Origin: Alnus glutinosa
Lineage: Eukaryota; Streptophyta; Magnoliopsida; Fagales; Betulaceae
Assembly: GCF_958979055.1 (NCBI RefSeq)
Contig: NC_084892.1
Span: 934,001 to 998,000 of the forward strand
Direction: 5' to 3'
DNA: 64,000 nucleotides
Shown: positions 49,081 through 60,363 of the stretch, piece after piece
How positions within the stretch are numbered: position 1 is the stretch's first letter
How the letters are laid out: the number at the start of each line of letters is the position of its first letter
Position numbers and translations under genes: made by a program
Notes under the pieces: model-generated
Told to the model about the DNA's origin: nothing
Seen by the model: the letters and a program-made list of their open reading frames with translations, nothing else
The model's database searches: none

Positions 49081-50930
49081 TGGGCTTGTCTGGGGAACAC
49101 ATACGTACGATCGATCGTCGATCTGATTCCTCAATTTCCGCAAACTCTCCAAATTCTAATGGCTAATGATCGAAAAACCAAATCCTTAATTAATTCACTT
49201 TGCTTTGCTCCCCCAACTTATCCTACGGCCGGCCACCTGATCCCCATATGGTAGACTGCATGGCCAAGCTACTAGCACTGTATGGTGTCACCGTCACCAT
49301 AATCACCAACCCCCGTCAATGCCGCTCGAACGAAACCGATCATAGATCGGGCCTCCAGCTCCGGGCTCCACGTCCATCCAACTTCTTCAAGTTCAATTTC
49401 CATACGCTGATATTGGATTGCCTCAAGGATGCATGTGAAAGCATGCCTCCTTACAGGCATTATAGCATGTATGCTATACAACCACAAGTGGAGCAAATCT
49501 TGGTCGAACTAAAGCCTCATCCAAGTCGTTGCTTAAGTTCGGACAAATTTCTTTCATATATATATGGGTTGAAAGAGGAGGCAATTCACAAGTTGGAAGA
49601 GCTTCCAGAGATGGCCAAGATGGAAATGGAAGAAGGGGGTCTTCGGATGCGTTTGGGATTGTGATTTCATAGACCAAAAGTGCGATTTTAAACCAAATCA
49701 TAGAAAATGAATCGTTAGAAAAATACATTTTTAAAAAACGTAGAATTTTAAAGGTTTCGGCCTCCTTCACCGAAATCCTGTACAAATGGCCAGATTCCGG
49801 CCAGCTTCGCTGGAATCCTTCCAATCCAAATTCCGGCAAAACTGGTCGGAATCCTGTCGGTCAGTAACTGAATCTCTTCATCAATAGTTTTTTCGTACGA
49901 GCTAAACGCCAGAAAATATTTTTAAGGAAATCATTTTTTCTGAAAAATGTTTCGTTGAAAATATTTTACACAAAAATCATTTTACGTCGAAACAAACGGA
50001 GCATCATATTTATATTCACGTGGTCATGTATGTGAGACTGGTGAAATCCATATGGACCATAACTATTTAATTAATGGTGACACAAAGTGATGAAGAGAGC
50101 GATGGAAGTAGGAATAATCATATAATTAATTTGTATATTTTGCATTTTATATTTTGTACATGAAGTAACTTGCCATTTGTAAAACTGCTCACAAAAAATA
50201 GATCAATATTGTGGAACTATAATGGGATAAAATAGAGTTCATAAAATCTCTGAAATTTGGCTGTATTTTTTACAAAATGAAATTAAACTAGAACACCCTT
50301 GTAATTTTTACTCTAGCAAGGGAAGTAGTTTTATCGAACCAAAATTATCAAATCGTATGATTATAATTGTCCAAAAATTAACGGCCATGATCTAATTGCT
50401 TCAAGCTATTTTATGCTTCGAGTCAGATGTGACTCGATCTCTCGAGCACATTGGAGCCAGATATGTTGTGAGATAACGGCCAAAGATTCCATGGAAGCCA
50501 AAATCTTGGATTATTCTTCAACTTGCGAGCGACATGTGAGGAATGTAAATAATATCACTATCGTCTCAGCATGTCCAAATACATTTGAATGTGAAGACTC
50601 CTCTTTAGTGCATAATACTAGTCACCGTCCAACTCCTTCAACAAACTCAGATACAAGACTCCTAGCTAATAGATAATATCTTTAGATAGAATTCTGTAAA
50701 TTCAAATATAAAGATATTTGAATTCTGTTTTCAATTCAAATTTATAGATAAGATTATCTCTAGATAAGATTTATGATTGTAATTCAAATTCTAGATAGGT
50801 TGTAACTAATTTGAAGATCCTGTAATTTTTTCCTCTTTATTGACATTACTAAACATCAATAGCAAGCTAGGCCTAGACTTGAACTCTTCTAGCTAGCCGC
50901 TTTCAAAGCTAGGCCTAGACAAGGCACATG
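47593..50930. repeat. Duplicated block, left copy (UGT-G 3' end, spacer, pseudogene H, flank)
   Basis: The block is repeated at 54266-60230 in the same order. Examples are TGGCACTTATTGGCAAGACA (47941 and 54673), GTACGATCGATC before H (49104 and 56185), and GGAAGCCAAAATCTTGGATT (50492 and 59344). The left copy lacks about 2 kb found in the right copy after pseudogene H' (about 56790-58680). Confidence 0.88.
49159..49664 (+). pseudogene. UGT pseudogene H
   Basis: Fragments of a UGT are readable in several frames: GHLIPI near 49231, then MAKLLALYGVTVTIITN from about 49260, pieces of the following segment to QVEQILVELKPHPS near 49490-49530, and then directly LEELPEMAKMEMEEGG near 49595-49640, which is the last 50 residues of the family. 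The middle of the gene, about 300 codons including the PSPG box, is deleted. Several frame changes separate the rest. It was already broken before the block was duplicated, because H' has the same deletion. Confidence 0.85.
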
Positions 50931-51087
50931 AGGTCTATTAAAGGTTGTAGTATGCAATCAAAAAAGATATAACTTTCAAAATTATTTTAATCTAGGAATA
51001 ATTTTAAAAGGCTATATCAGGAAAAAATAACCCATCATCCTTTAAAAAGTGGCTTCAACTCTTATCTTTCCCACAAGAATATCATCC
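49665..51087. other. Spacer with remains of a DNA transposon, then UGT-I promoter
   Basis: About 49750-50010 is the right part of the transposon seen whole at 58208-58892. The promoter-like DNA at 50930-51087 is almost the same as that before UGT-J (60225-60363), including CCTTTAAAAAGTGG. Confidence 0.6.
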
Positions 51088-51393
51088 ACGGCTTCCCAAA
51101 TTCACTTTCTTCTTGTTCCGTTAATGTCCCAAAGCCATCTCATTCCCTTCACAGACATGGCCAAACTACTTGCATGCCGTGGCCTAAAGGTTACTATTAT
51201 CCTTACACCCCTTAATGCAACCCGGCTCAACACAATCCTTGATCAAGCAAAAGCCTCCAACCTCAACATTCAATTCCTTTCACTACCGTTTCCTTGCCAA
51301 CAAGCTGGCTTGCCTGAAGGGTGCGAGAACATGGACACCCTCCCATCTCCCGACTTAGTTCCACAATTTTTTGAAGCAAGTAACATGCTTCAG
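51088..51393 (+). pseudogene. UGT-I, 5' fragment nearly identical to UGT-J
   Basis: The codons from SQIHFLLVPLMSQSHLIP to FFEASNML equal the first 102 residues of UGT-J except for two amino-acid changes (Arg to Cys in LLACRG, Ala to Thr in LNATRL). The start codon is ACG (51088-51090) where UGT-J has ATG. At 51393 the gene breaks off at a fossil retroelement. Promoter DNA is well kept. With neither start nor C-terminal half it is a dead fragment. Confidence 0.9.
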
Positions 51394-54264
51394 GACATTC
51401 CGAGGAAGGAGTCCGGGGAGTACCTTCGGCTTCAAACTCCTTAGTAAAAGGCTCATCTTGGGGGGTGCCAGCTTCTTCATCCCTCTCTTCAAGAGATTCA
51501 CCACCTGAAGCAGCGGGCTCTTGACGCACCTCCTCGGCATCAGAAGGTCTTATAACCGCCTTGCCCCACATCCGCTCGGCCTCCAAGATCTTTTCAGCAA
51601 TTCGGTCCTGGGCTGTGAACTTCCGCTTTCTGGCCGGATGTTTTACCCTGCGCGTGGCTTGTATGTCTCGGGCCTTAGGAACCGTTTCATCTCCTTCTCC
51701 AGATCTCCCTGGTTCCGGGGCAATCACTGTCGAAGTTCTGAGAGGAGGTTCCTCAAAAGAAGTTTCTGCACTCTGTTCACCCTGATACGATGCCTCGGAG
51801 CCAGACTCATCCCTTAAAGCAAAGGAAGGAGCAGCACTAGCTTCTGGTGTAGGAGAAACTTTTGGAACGAAACCCCGAAAACTTGCAGACCCCTCTTCAA
51901 CGTTCACTCCAGATGATGGTACCGAATGAGGAGTTCTTCTTGCACCCAAGGCAGCTAGAGGAATGTTCTGTTTCTTCCGCAAAGGGACATCTTCGGGAAC
52001 TTCTTCGAAACTTTTAAATGGCCTCTTCTTAGTAACAGGCCTCGGAGATGGAGGGGCATCGTTCCTCTTCTTAATAGCCCCTCTCTTGGTAATAAGCTGT
52101 TTGTCTCTCGGGATGTCGTATCCGAGAAACCGCCTTAAGTTCTCCTCAGTGACAAGATTGTCAAAATCAACTTCCTCAAATTTGTCAGCCTTGACCCTAG
52201 CTGCGGACCACCCACTTATCTTCTTGACATCCTCCTGGTCGGATACGCTGAGTGAAGGGGAGTCGCTTCAGTCAGGTCGTAGCAATTGCCAGGTCCGAGG
52301 CATCCTACGGTTCTCGGGCAGAAGAGTACCTTCAGGGCATTCCCACTCCCCAGAAACTCTGAAAAATTGCATTTTCCAGAATTTGTTGTTTGTTAGCCCA
52401 CTCTTGAGCTTGATGAAGACAGGCGGGTGACGAACACACAGTTCAATCATCCCCTCTGAAGTTTGCCTCGGTCTGTAGATGTTGAAAAACTGCAGGATAT
52501 CCATCTCCTTCTTTAGCACGAGCCTCCAAAGGATGTACGAAGCGAACAAATACCTCTAGGCATTAGGCATGATCTGACTGGGTGCAACCATCAGAAAAAG
52601 GACGAAATCCCGAGCAATCTCCGGAAATGGCAACCGGAGTCCAGCAAGAAACATCCTTTCAAACAAGGTGATGTCGCCGCCATCAATAAGCCGAGCTCCA
52701 GGTGCTTGATAGAACATCCTCACTGTTGGAGGAATTTCGTAGTTCAGACGAAGAACACCCTCATGCTTCGCAAAAAGGGCGGTTTCCACCCTACTCTCCA
52801 GGGGAGAGAGATCCACGAAGCCGTTGGACCTTTTTGTCCGAACCCGAGATGTAGCAGGAACAGTCGAAGCAGCCTTTTTAGGAGCCATTGAAAAAAGAAG
52901 AAAAGAAGAAACAGAGGATACAAGGAAAGAAAAAAGTCCAAGAAGAAGGCAACAATGGAGGATCGAGAGAGAGAGAGAATAAGTAAATGACGAGGAATGA
53001 ACAGTGAAAGTGTTCAAAACTTTAAATACCCCCTCCCCTACATGTCCAAAATATCAAAAGGCACCATCATTTCAAAATTTCCGAAATTGAAAAGGCGTGC
53101 GTTCCGTATTCAAGAATTAAATGCGCTACCTCGATAGTACCGTTTCATGATGACAAAGGACGGCGGTTCAGAGCTGACGTCGTCATTGAAAAAAGAAGCG
53201 GCAAGGTTTAAATGTTTGAACTGTTGAAAAGACGTGCCCTTCACTGTAGCAGGTACAGGTTGGCAGGTTTGAATAATTCTCTTATTTTCATTTATTTCTG
53301 AAATTAGAGAATTAGGGGGGTAACTGTTAGGGATAAAATTAACCCTAGAGACACGTGGATTCAGAAACATCTCGGAGTTACGTCTCGGACATTTGTTCCG
53401 CCCAGCAAAGAAAAGATCGTCTAGGTATAAAGACATCTCGGAGGTATAACGACGTCTCGGTCTTAACACTCTAGGTTACGGTATATAAAATATTCCGAGA
53501 TCTCCTAGTCTGATCGGAGCGAATATATTTCGGATATTTGAGTCTCGGAGTAATAACGCCTTGGGGTAATAACGCCTCAGGGGTAATAGCGCCTCGGGGT
53601 AATAACGCCTCGATGTGATATCAAGTCGGTGCGACAACATCTCGGAGTAACAACATCTCGACCTTACACAACCCTGTTATGGTGCGGCGATACCCCGAGA
53701 TCTCCAAGTCGGAGCGAACATATCTCGGGTATCATCACCTCGGAGGTTGGCTGAAGTGTGCAGCAATTGTCTTAGAATGCGATAAGGATAGAATCCCAGA
53801 AGATCAGGGATAAACCACAATTCCATAATTAATGGGATAAGATAGTTATTGATACGGAATCAAGTTTAAAGAGGTACAAACGTAATCAACTTCGGACTCT
53901 ACAATCCCATTCGAATTCCCTGAAGATATGGTTAAAGTTCAACCAAGCTAGGACTCAAACTCCTAATCCAACTAGGCGTCAAGAAGTCTGGTGAGACCGC
54001 AAGTCTGGTGAGACCGCAAGTCTGGCCTATAAATAAGACCGTCACACCAGGTATGAGATTACGAATTCTCTGAGCTCTTGAGATTGAGATTGAGATTGAA
54101 AATACTCTTAAGAAAATTGATTTGAACTGACTTAGGCATCGGAGTGGGCGTAGTCGGCACCCCCGACGAGGTGTTTGTTCTTTTTGCAGGATTGAAGTAG
54201 TAGATCAGAACCCAGCAGAGAATCACTAGGCGACACGTCACCATACCGGAAACTGTACCAACAA
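51394..54264 (+). mobile_element. Ty3/gypsy element fragment with 3' LTR (fossil, broken)
   Basis: The right end is an LTR-like segment, 53325-54264, starting TGTTAGGG and ending ACCAACA, with a purine-rich tract (AATTAGGGGGG) just before it. By that tract the element runs left to right and this is its 3' LTR. Inside, on the opposite strand, lies a long degraded coding region (about 51394-52888). Its start (MAPKKAAS) and the segment near MVAPSQIMPNA resemble the putative gypsy-type transposon domain of plants. Extra antisense reading frames between pol and the 3' LTR are known from the Tat lineage. The element is incomplete and broken in several places. It joins the UGT-I fragment on the left and the UGT-G' fragment on the right. 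It is probably younger than the block duplication. Confidence 0.72.
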
Positions 54265-54265
54265 G

Positions 54266-54491
54266 AAGTTTGGGGTGCTGGTGAAGAAGGAGAATGTCAA
54301 GGAGGCTGTAGAAAAGGTAATGGGTGAAGGAAAAGAAAGAGGAGAGATCGAGAAGAGAGAGAGCAACAAAGCTTGAACAGATGGCAAAGAAGGCAATTGA
54401 AGAGGCCGGGGGGATCGATCTTCTTACCTTAACGTTAAATTGCTTGTTGAAGACATCATGCAACTGGCAAAAAAGCAATCAAATACTTGCT
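54266..54491 (+). pseudogene. UGT-G' fragment, last 75 codons
   Basis: This matches the 3' end of UGT-G from GAAGTTTGGGGTGCTGGTGA (47593) to its stop, and then the 3' flank. It has small insertions (for example around 54341-54350 and 54404-54416) that shift the frame. Everything upstream in the gene is gone; the fossil LTR abuts it. Confidence 0.88.
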
Positions 54492-54560
54492 AATTGCCTT
54501 TTGTGCAATTAAAACAAGTAAGAAACTTGTATAGTTGTATGTTCTTTTTTCTTCTTCTTC

Positions 54561-54604
<44 letters not shown>

Positions 54605-55169
54605 TAATTTTATCCTTTATGTTTTGGTTAACTAGTGGAACTGTTTCACAAAGGAAATCTTAGAGGAAGAAAGTGGCACTTATTGGCAAGACACTCTGAA
54701 TTACATAAATAAGTACTTACTAATATATCTATTTTCTTCGCTTTTATTTTGGAGAATCCAAAAGTAAACTATGATTCTTGAATTAATTTTTTTCTTTTTT
54801 TTTTTTCAGAGAGATTGATACATGTAGGGTCTTTTTAGCGAATCTATAATATAACATGTTTAGATACGATTTAATTCAATAACTTAAGCTTGTGGGTTTA
54901 AGCTGGTTAATGATAGAAATCATTTGTGATAAATGTTTACTTGTATTTCCTAAATTAAAGGATTTAGAAAATTTGATTACTGTACATTACAGATTTGTTA
55001 ACCCTAATTTAAGGTATGTTTGTATTTGAATTATTTAAAGAAATATGGTACATTTACAACCTTTGTACAATTCCAATTTTCTTTAAAAAAAATCAATCAT
55101 TGGAGATGTAGGACCCACATATCTCTCATTTAAATCATGTTGTACTCAAATCAAATATGAATGAAATAT

Positions 55170-55351
55170 GAGAAATGATCCATACATTCATTTCTCACAA
55201 CAGCCCCACAACAAGCTGACGTGGCGGGTAATATTTTATTATTTTTTTTGTTTTCTTTTGTTTTCTTTTTGTAAAAAAATAATAAAATATTATCAGCCAC
55301 GTCAGCTTGTTGTGGGGCTATTGTGGGAAATAAGTGTAGGGATCATTTCTC
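55170..55351. mobile_element. MULE-type palindromic MITE, 182 bp
   Basis: A perfect 9-bp duplication, ATGAAATAT, flanks it (55161-55169 and 55352-55360). It is nearly one long palindrome: the left arm contains GAGAAATGATCC, CAACAAGCTGACGTGGC and TAATATTTTATTA, and the right arm the mirror. The sister block has the empty site at 48441-48458. The end sequence is related to that of the Pack-MULE at 36799. Confidence 0.9.
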
Positions 55352-55866
55352 ATGAAATATATAGCATATAAGGCTTTTAACGTGTGGATGTAAGTCATGA
55401 CCTGGCCGAATCACTTTAATTTTTGTCTCTTTCTCTCTTTCCCATTATCTCTTTAGATTATTATAAGATTCTATAGAGCCCAACTATATAATATTAATCA
55501 CTCGCATTTATAACATCTTTTCAATGTGAGCTCAAACCTTTCTATGCTCGTATACTGATCATCAATTCCTCGCTCACATGTGAGTCTATCACCACATTGA
55601 CTTCCCCTCAAACGGAAATTTTTTATTAATATTATAAATTATCTTCAAGATTACTTGTGGGTTATGTGAGTTTGCTCACGCCACACATCTGTGTCCCTAA
55701 TTCTAAGACTAGTTATTGTTTGTGCTCGTGCCATAAATTTTTGCCCCTTACTCTTGGAATCCTTGTTCATATCTGCATGTTGCATCTTTGTCCCTGGCCT
55801 ACTCTAGTACTACTCTAGGAATCCTTGTATCATGGGTCCTTTTCTAGTTAACAATTGCTTGAATTG

Positions 55867-55903
<37 letters not shown>

Positions 55904-56239
55904 GATTCCGCCTAAGAATTATTCTCTTCTATTCAGCTTAGACGCTTCGTAGTGTCATTTAATTTCTTTCTTTCTAATTTCTTTTGTATTATGTGAAAAA
56001 AAAAAAAAAAAAAAAAAAAAAGGGGAGGGGGGCTTGTCTGGTGCCCGGCCTCTCGCGTCGCACATGTGCTGCTGAGTGCTGACGTTCAGCTGAATCAGCT
56101 AGCAAGCCCCTGACGCATCCAACAAAACAAAAATCCAATCATTTCATTTGACGGTGGACCTTCAAGACCCTTGCAAGAACACATACGTACGATCGATCAT
56201 CGATCTGATTCCTCAATCTCCACAAACTCTCCAAATTCT

Positions 56240-56775
56240 AATGGCTAATGATCGAAAAACCAAATCCTTAATCCACTTTGCTTTGCTCCCCAACTTATCC
56301 TACGGCCGGCCACCTGATCCCCATATGGTAGACAAGGCCAAGCTACTAGCACTGCATGCATGGTGTCACCGTCACCATAATCACCAACCCCGGCCCCGTC
56401 AATGCCGCTCGAATGAAACCGATCATAGATCGGGCGTCCAACTCCGAGCTCCAAGTCCATCCAACTTCTCCAAGTCCAATTTCCATACGCTGATGTTGGA
56501 TTGCCTCGAGGATGCATGTGAAAGCATGGACGTCCTGGCCTTCCCTCTACGGACATGTTCAAAAGCCTCCTTACAGGCATTAATTAGCATGCATGCTACA
56601 ACTACAAGTGGAGCAAATTAATCTTGGTCGAACTAAAGCCTCGTCCAAGTTGCGTAATTTCCGACAAATATCTTTCATTTATATGGGTTGTAAGAGGAGG
56701 TGATGATCACAATTCACAAGTTAGAAGAGATTGCGGAGATGGCCAAGAGGGCAATTGAAGAAGGGGTATTCAGGT
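56240..56775 (+). pseudogene. UGT pseudogene H'
   Basis: Sister copy of H with the same loss of the middle of the gene. Readable parts are the GHLIPI region (56310), the GVTVTIITNPG-like region (56360-56395), CLEDACESMDV (56505-56535, longer here than in H), LVELKPRPSCVISDKYLSFI (56625-56685, better kept than in H) and EIAEMAKRAIEEG (56728-56765). The frames do not connect. Confidence 0.82.
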
Positions 56776-57581
56776 GTTTTTGGGATTCCAATTTTATAAA
56801 CAAAAAGCGCGATTTTAAACTAAGTCGGAGAAAATTAATCGTTAAGAAAATACATTTTTAAAAAAAATTGTAAAAAAATTGTATTTTCAAATCACAGGCA
56901 ATAAAATGCTTTCTTGAAAATACAAAATTTTAAAGATTAATTAATATACGATTTTAAATGCCAAACTGTAATTTTGCCAAACGTTTAACTGCATTTTAAA
57001 AAAACATTTTTTCAAATAACACATTTTAAAATCGTTATTTTTTTAAAATCACACTTTTTAAAATCACAAACTCAACCCACATCGCAGAAAATATATTGTT
57101 AATTTGAAAGTGCGTTTCTAAAAAATGCGATTTGAAAATATAGAAAAATTTGTATTTTCTAAACGCGGGTAATTAAGGGGTGAATTTTTTTAAAAAAACA
57201 GACTATTTTAAATATTAAACTGCAATTTTAAAAATTATTTTCAAATTATATAATTTAAAATCATTATTTTTAAATCACTTTGAAATCATGAACTCAATCG
57301 GAGTCCTAATACTCGGTCAGGAAAAGTGACTGACTAAAAATTATACAAACTTATCTAAACTAATTTTTTAAGACATCCTTAAACCAAATTAATTAGAACA
57401 GTACTGATTGAATCAACCATCGGTAGATGATCGATCATTTCCAATGCCAGTCATTTCTTAATAATTACCTAGCAAATTAATTGCTGCGCGTGGGTAAAGA
57501 ATGATAGAACCTTTGACGGTGGCAAAAATCCAACTAGTATTAATTGTCATTTTCAGCGTTCAACGTCTTTAGTTTATTCGG

Positions 57582-57620
<39 letters not shown>

Positions 57621-58207
57621 AATTAATATCCACAAATCTCTCACAAAATCGATCCCACGTCCAAATTAATTGATTGAATCATTGAATCTTAAAACTCGTC
57701 TAAAAAATTAAAATGAAATTGGTCAGCACTGTTCCTTAAACTTTTCTTCAATTTAATGAATTGAATCACTTTTTATTTTTTTATTTAAATGCATTTTACA
57801 ATATATATAACTTCTCTTATCATTTTTTATTAAGTTTAAAATTTTGAAATAAGTAGTGATTTAATTAAAGATTATCTTCTTAATTGATCATCTCACATTT
57901 TAGAGATATGATACATTGTCACCCCAAGATACAACTCTTGACCACTTTTACCCATGTGGCAACTTTTATTTTTATTATTTTTTTTTTTAAAGAAAAATAA
58001 CCCTAAAGCTAGTTATGAGACCACCTTACCACATGAGTGATCAAAAGTCATGTCTTAAGATGGTAAAAGATCATATCTCTACATTTTAATTAAATGTTTT
58101 ACCAATTAGCCTCATTTATGACATAAGAAGGATTGTTTGAAAGTCCGAACCTCCTCCAATTAATGGACGTGTTTTGCCGACACAGGCTTAGGATTCACAT
58201 TCATACT

Positions 58208-58892
58208 CCGTTTGTTTCAGCGTAAAATGTTTTTTGAAAAATGTTTTTGACATTTTTCGGTGTTTGAGGGGGGGACGAAAATAATAGTCAACCTGAAAAT
58301 GATTAATTTCCGTTTGTCTAAAAATGCTTAATAAATTTCAGAAAATGATTTAAGCTTTTTAAAAGCGTAAATCATTTTTCCTAGACGGCAGATGCAATTA
58401 ACTCTCTTTCAAACGACCCAGTTGACCTTCATGCTCAAGCAGTTGACTATTGCCGGATTCTGACAAGCCAGATTGCTGCCAAAATCTGAAAATTTCTGCC
58501 GGAATCCGACTATGTTTGGCCACCGTCGCCGGATTCCGGCAAACTGGACTCCAGCTAAAATGGCTGAAATCCGACACTATTGTGCCAAATTTCAGCCACC
58601 TAGTTGGGATCGGGCCAAAACGTTCAGCTTCTAGCCATTTTGGCCAGAATCCGACACAAATGGCCAGATTTTGGCCTCCTTCGCCGAAATCCGACACAAA
58701 TGGCCAGATTCCGGCTACCTTCGCTGGAATCCTGCTAATTCAAATCTCGGCGAAATTGGTCGGAATCCTGCCGGTTGGTGACTAAATCTCGTAACCGATG
58801 ATTTTTTCGTACAAGCCAAACGCCAAAAAATAATTTCAAAAAAATCATTTTGTTAAAAATATTTTACACAAAAACCATTTTAAAACAAATGA
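58208..58892. mobile_element. DNA transposon with inverted ends and internal short repeats
   Basis: The left end has CTCCGTTTGTTTCAGCGTAA and the right end read in reverse has TGCTTCATTTGTTTTAAAAT, both followed by AAAATG- and AAAATATTTT-type words. The middle (58450-58780) repeats the words CCGGAATCC, GGCCAGATT and TTCGCCG about six to eight times. The sister copy at 49750-50010 keeps only the right part. It predates the block duplication. Confidence 0.55.
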
Positions 58893-59448
58893 AGCATCAT
58901 ATTCATATTCACGTGGTCACGTATGTGAGACCGGTGAAATCCAAATGGAACATAACTATTTAATTAATGGTGAATCGAGCGATGGTACGTAGTAGGAATA
59001 ATCATATAATTAATTTGTATATTTTACATTTTATATTTTGTGCATGAAGTAACTTGTCAACGTAAAACTGCTCACAAAAAATAGATCAATATTGTGGAAC
59101 TATAATGGGATAACATAGAGTTCATAAAATCTATGAAATTTGGTTGTATTTTGTACAAAATGAAACTAAACTGAACACCCTCATAATTTTTACTCTAGCA
59201 AGGAGAGGGAACAGTTTTATTGGACCAAAATTATCAAATCGTATGATCATAATTGTCCAAAAATTAACGGTCATGATCTAATTGCTTCAAGCTATCTTAT
59301 GATTCAAGTTAGATGTGACAAGAGAGTGAGGCGAGAGATTCCATGGAAGCCAAAATCTTGGATTAATCTTCAACTTGCGAGCGACATGTGAGGAATGTAA
59401 ACAATATCACTATCGTCTAAGCGGGACATGTCCTGATACATTGAAAAA

Positions 59449-59600
59449 TGATACCTACACAATCCCTCCTACCCAATTCTCATACAACCCTCTCACATTG
59501 TGTGGGTCTCATACATGTGGATCTCACATGTAAAACCCACACAATGTGAGAGAAGGGTTGTGTGGGAGTTTGGTGAAAGTTGTAAGGGAAACATTACTCT
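59449..59600. mobile_element. Palindromic MITE of the 8591 family
   Basis: The insert has mirror arms around ATACATGTGGATCTCACATG (CTCTCACATTGTGTGGG and its reverse) and ends like those of the element at 8591-8747 (GAAAAATG at left, CATTACTC at right). The sister block runs through without it at about 50575-50600. Target duplication is not clear. Confidence 0.6.
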
Positions 59601-60315
59601 TATCTGAATGTGAAACTCCTCTCCAGTGCAGAATACTAGTCACCATCCAACTCCTTCAACAAATACAAGGCTCCTAGGTAATAGATAATATCTTTAGATA
59701 AGATTATGTACATTTAAATATTGAGATATTTGAATTCTGTTTTCAATTCAAATCTCTAGATGAAATTTATGTTTTTAATTCAAATTCTAGATAGGTCGTA
59801 ACCGATCGAAGATCATGTAATCTATTCCTCTTTATATATGTTACTAAACATCAATAAAAAGTATTGGACTTCAAAATCTGTTAAGGAAGACATATGTAAG
59901 AAATAATGTAGCTAGCAAGCTAGGCCTAGCTTCAACTCTTCTAGCCGCTTAATTCTCTGGTGGTTTTTGCAGCAACTTCAAATAATTGTGGTTTATATTT
60001 TTCTAACTTAATTTCGTGTTCGATCTTATTTGCAACCTATTATTAATTAGTATAATCCGTATATGCAGTGATATTGTATTCGTTCCATTGCATGGGGTCA
60101 AGTAGAGACTAACAAGAATTAAATCTCCATTTATTTTTTGCTTTTATTTTTTAGTCTAATAAAAATCATATTTTTCAATTCCAATAATTAAGGAGAGTAG
60201 ATTCTATACAAAAAATTAAAGTTGTAGTACGCAATCAAAAAAGAAATAACTTTTAAAATTATTTTAATCTAAGAATAATTTTAAAAGGCTATATCAGGAC
60301 AAAATAACCCATCAT

Positions 60316-60363
60316 CCTTTAAAAAGTGGCTCAACTCTTATCTTTCCCACAAGAATTTCATCC
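60316..60363 (+). promoter_or_regulatory. Probable core promoter and leader of UGT-J
   Basis: CCTTTAAAAAG at 60316 is the only TATA-like word close to the start, about 45 bp before the ATG. The same DNA stands before the dead UGT-I. The distance is short for a TATA box, so the true start of transcription may be elsewhere. Confidence 0.35.

Larger units (their letters stand above)
54492..60230. repeat. Duplicated block, right copy
   Basis: Right copy of 47593-50930, with later insertions: the MITE at 55170, long homopolymers at 54564-54602 (T), 55870-55900 (T), 55997-56021 (A) and 57581-57618 (A), and the MITE at 59449. It keeps about 2 kb (56790-58680) that the left copy has lost. Except for pseudogene H' I see no gene. 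Confidence 0.85.
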
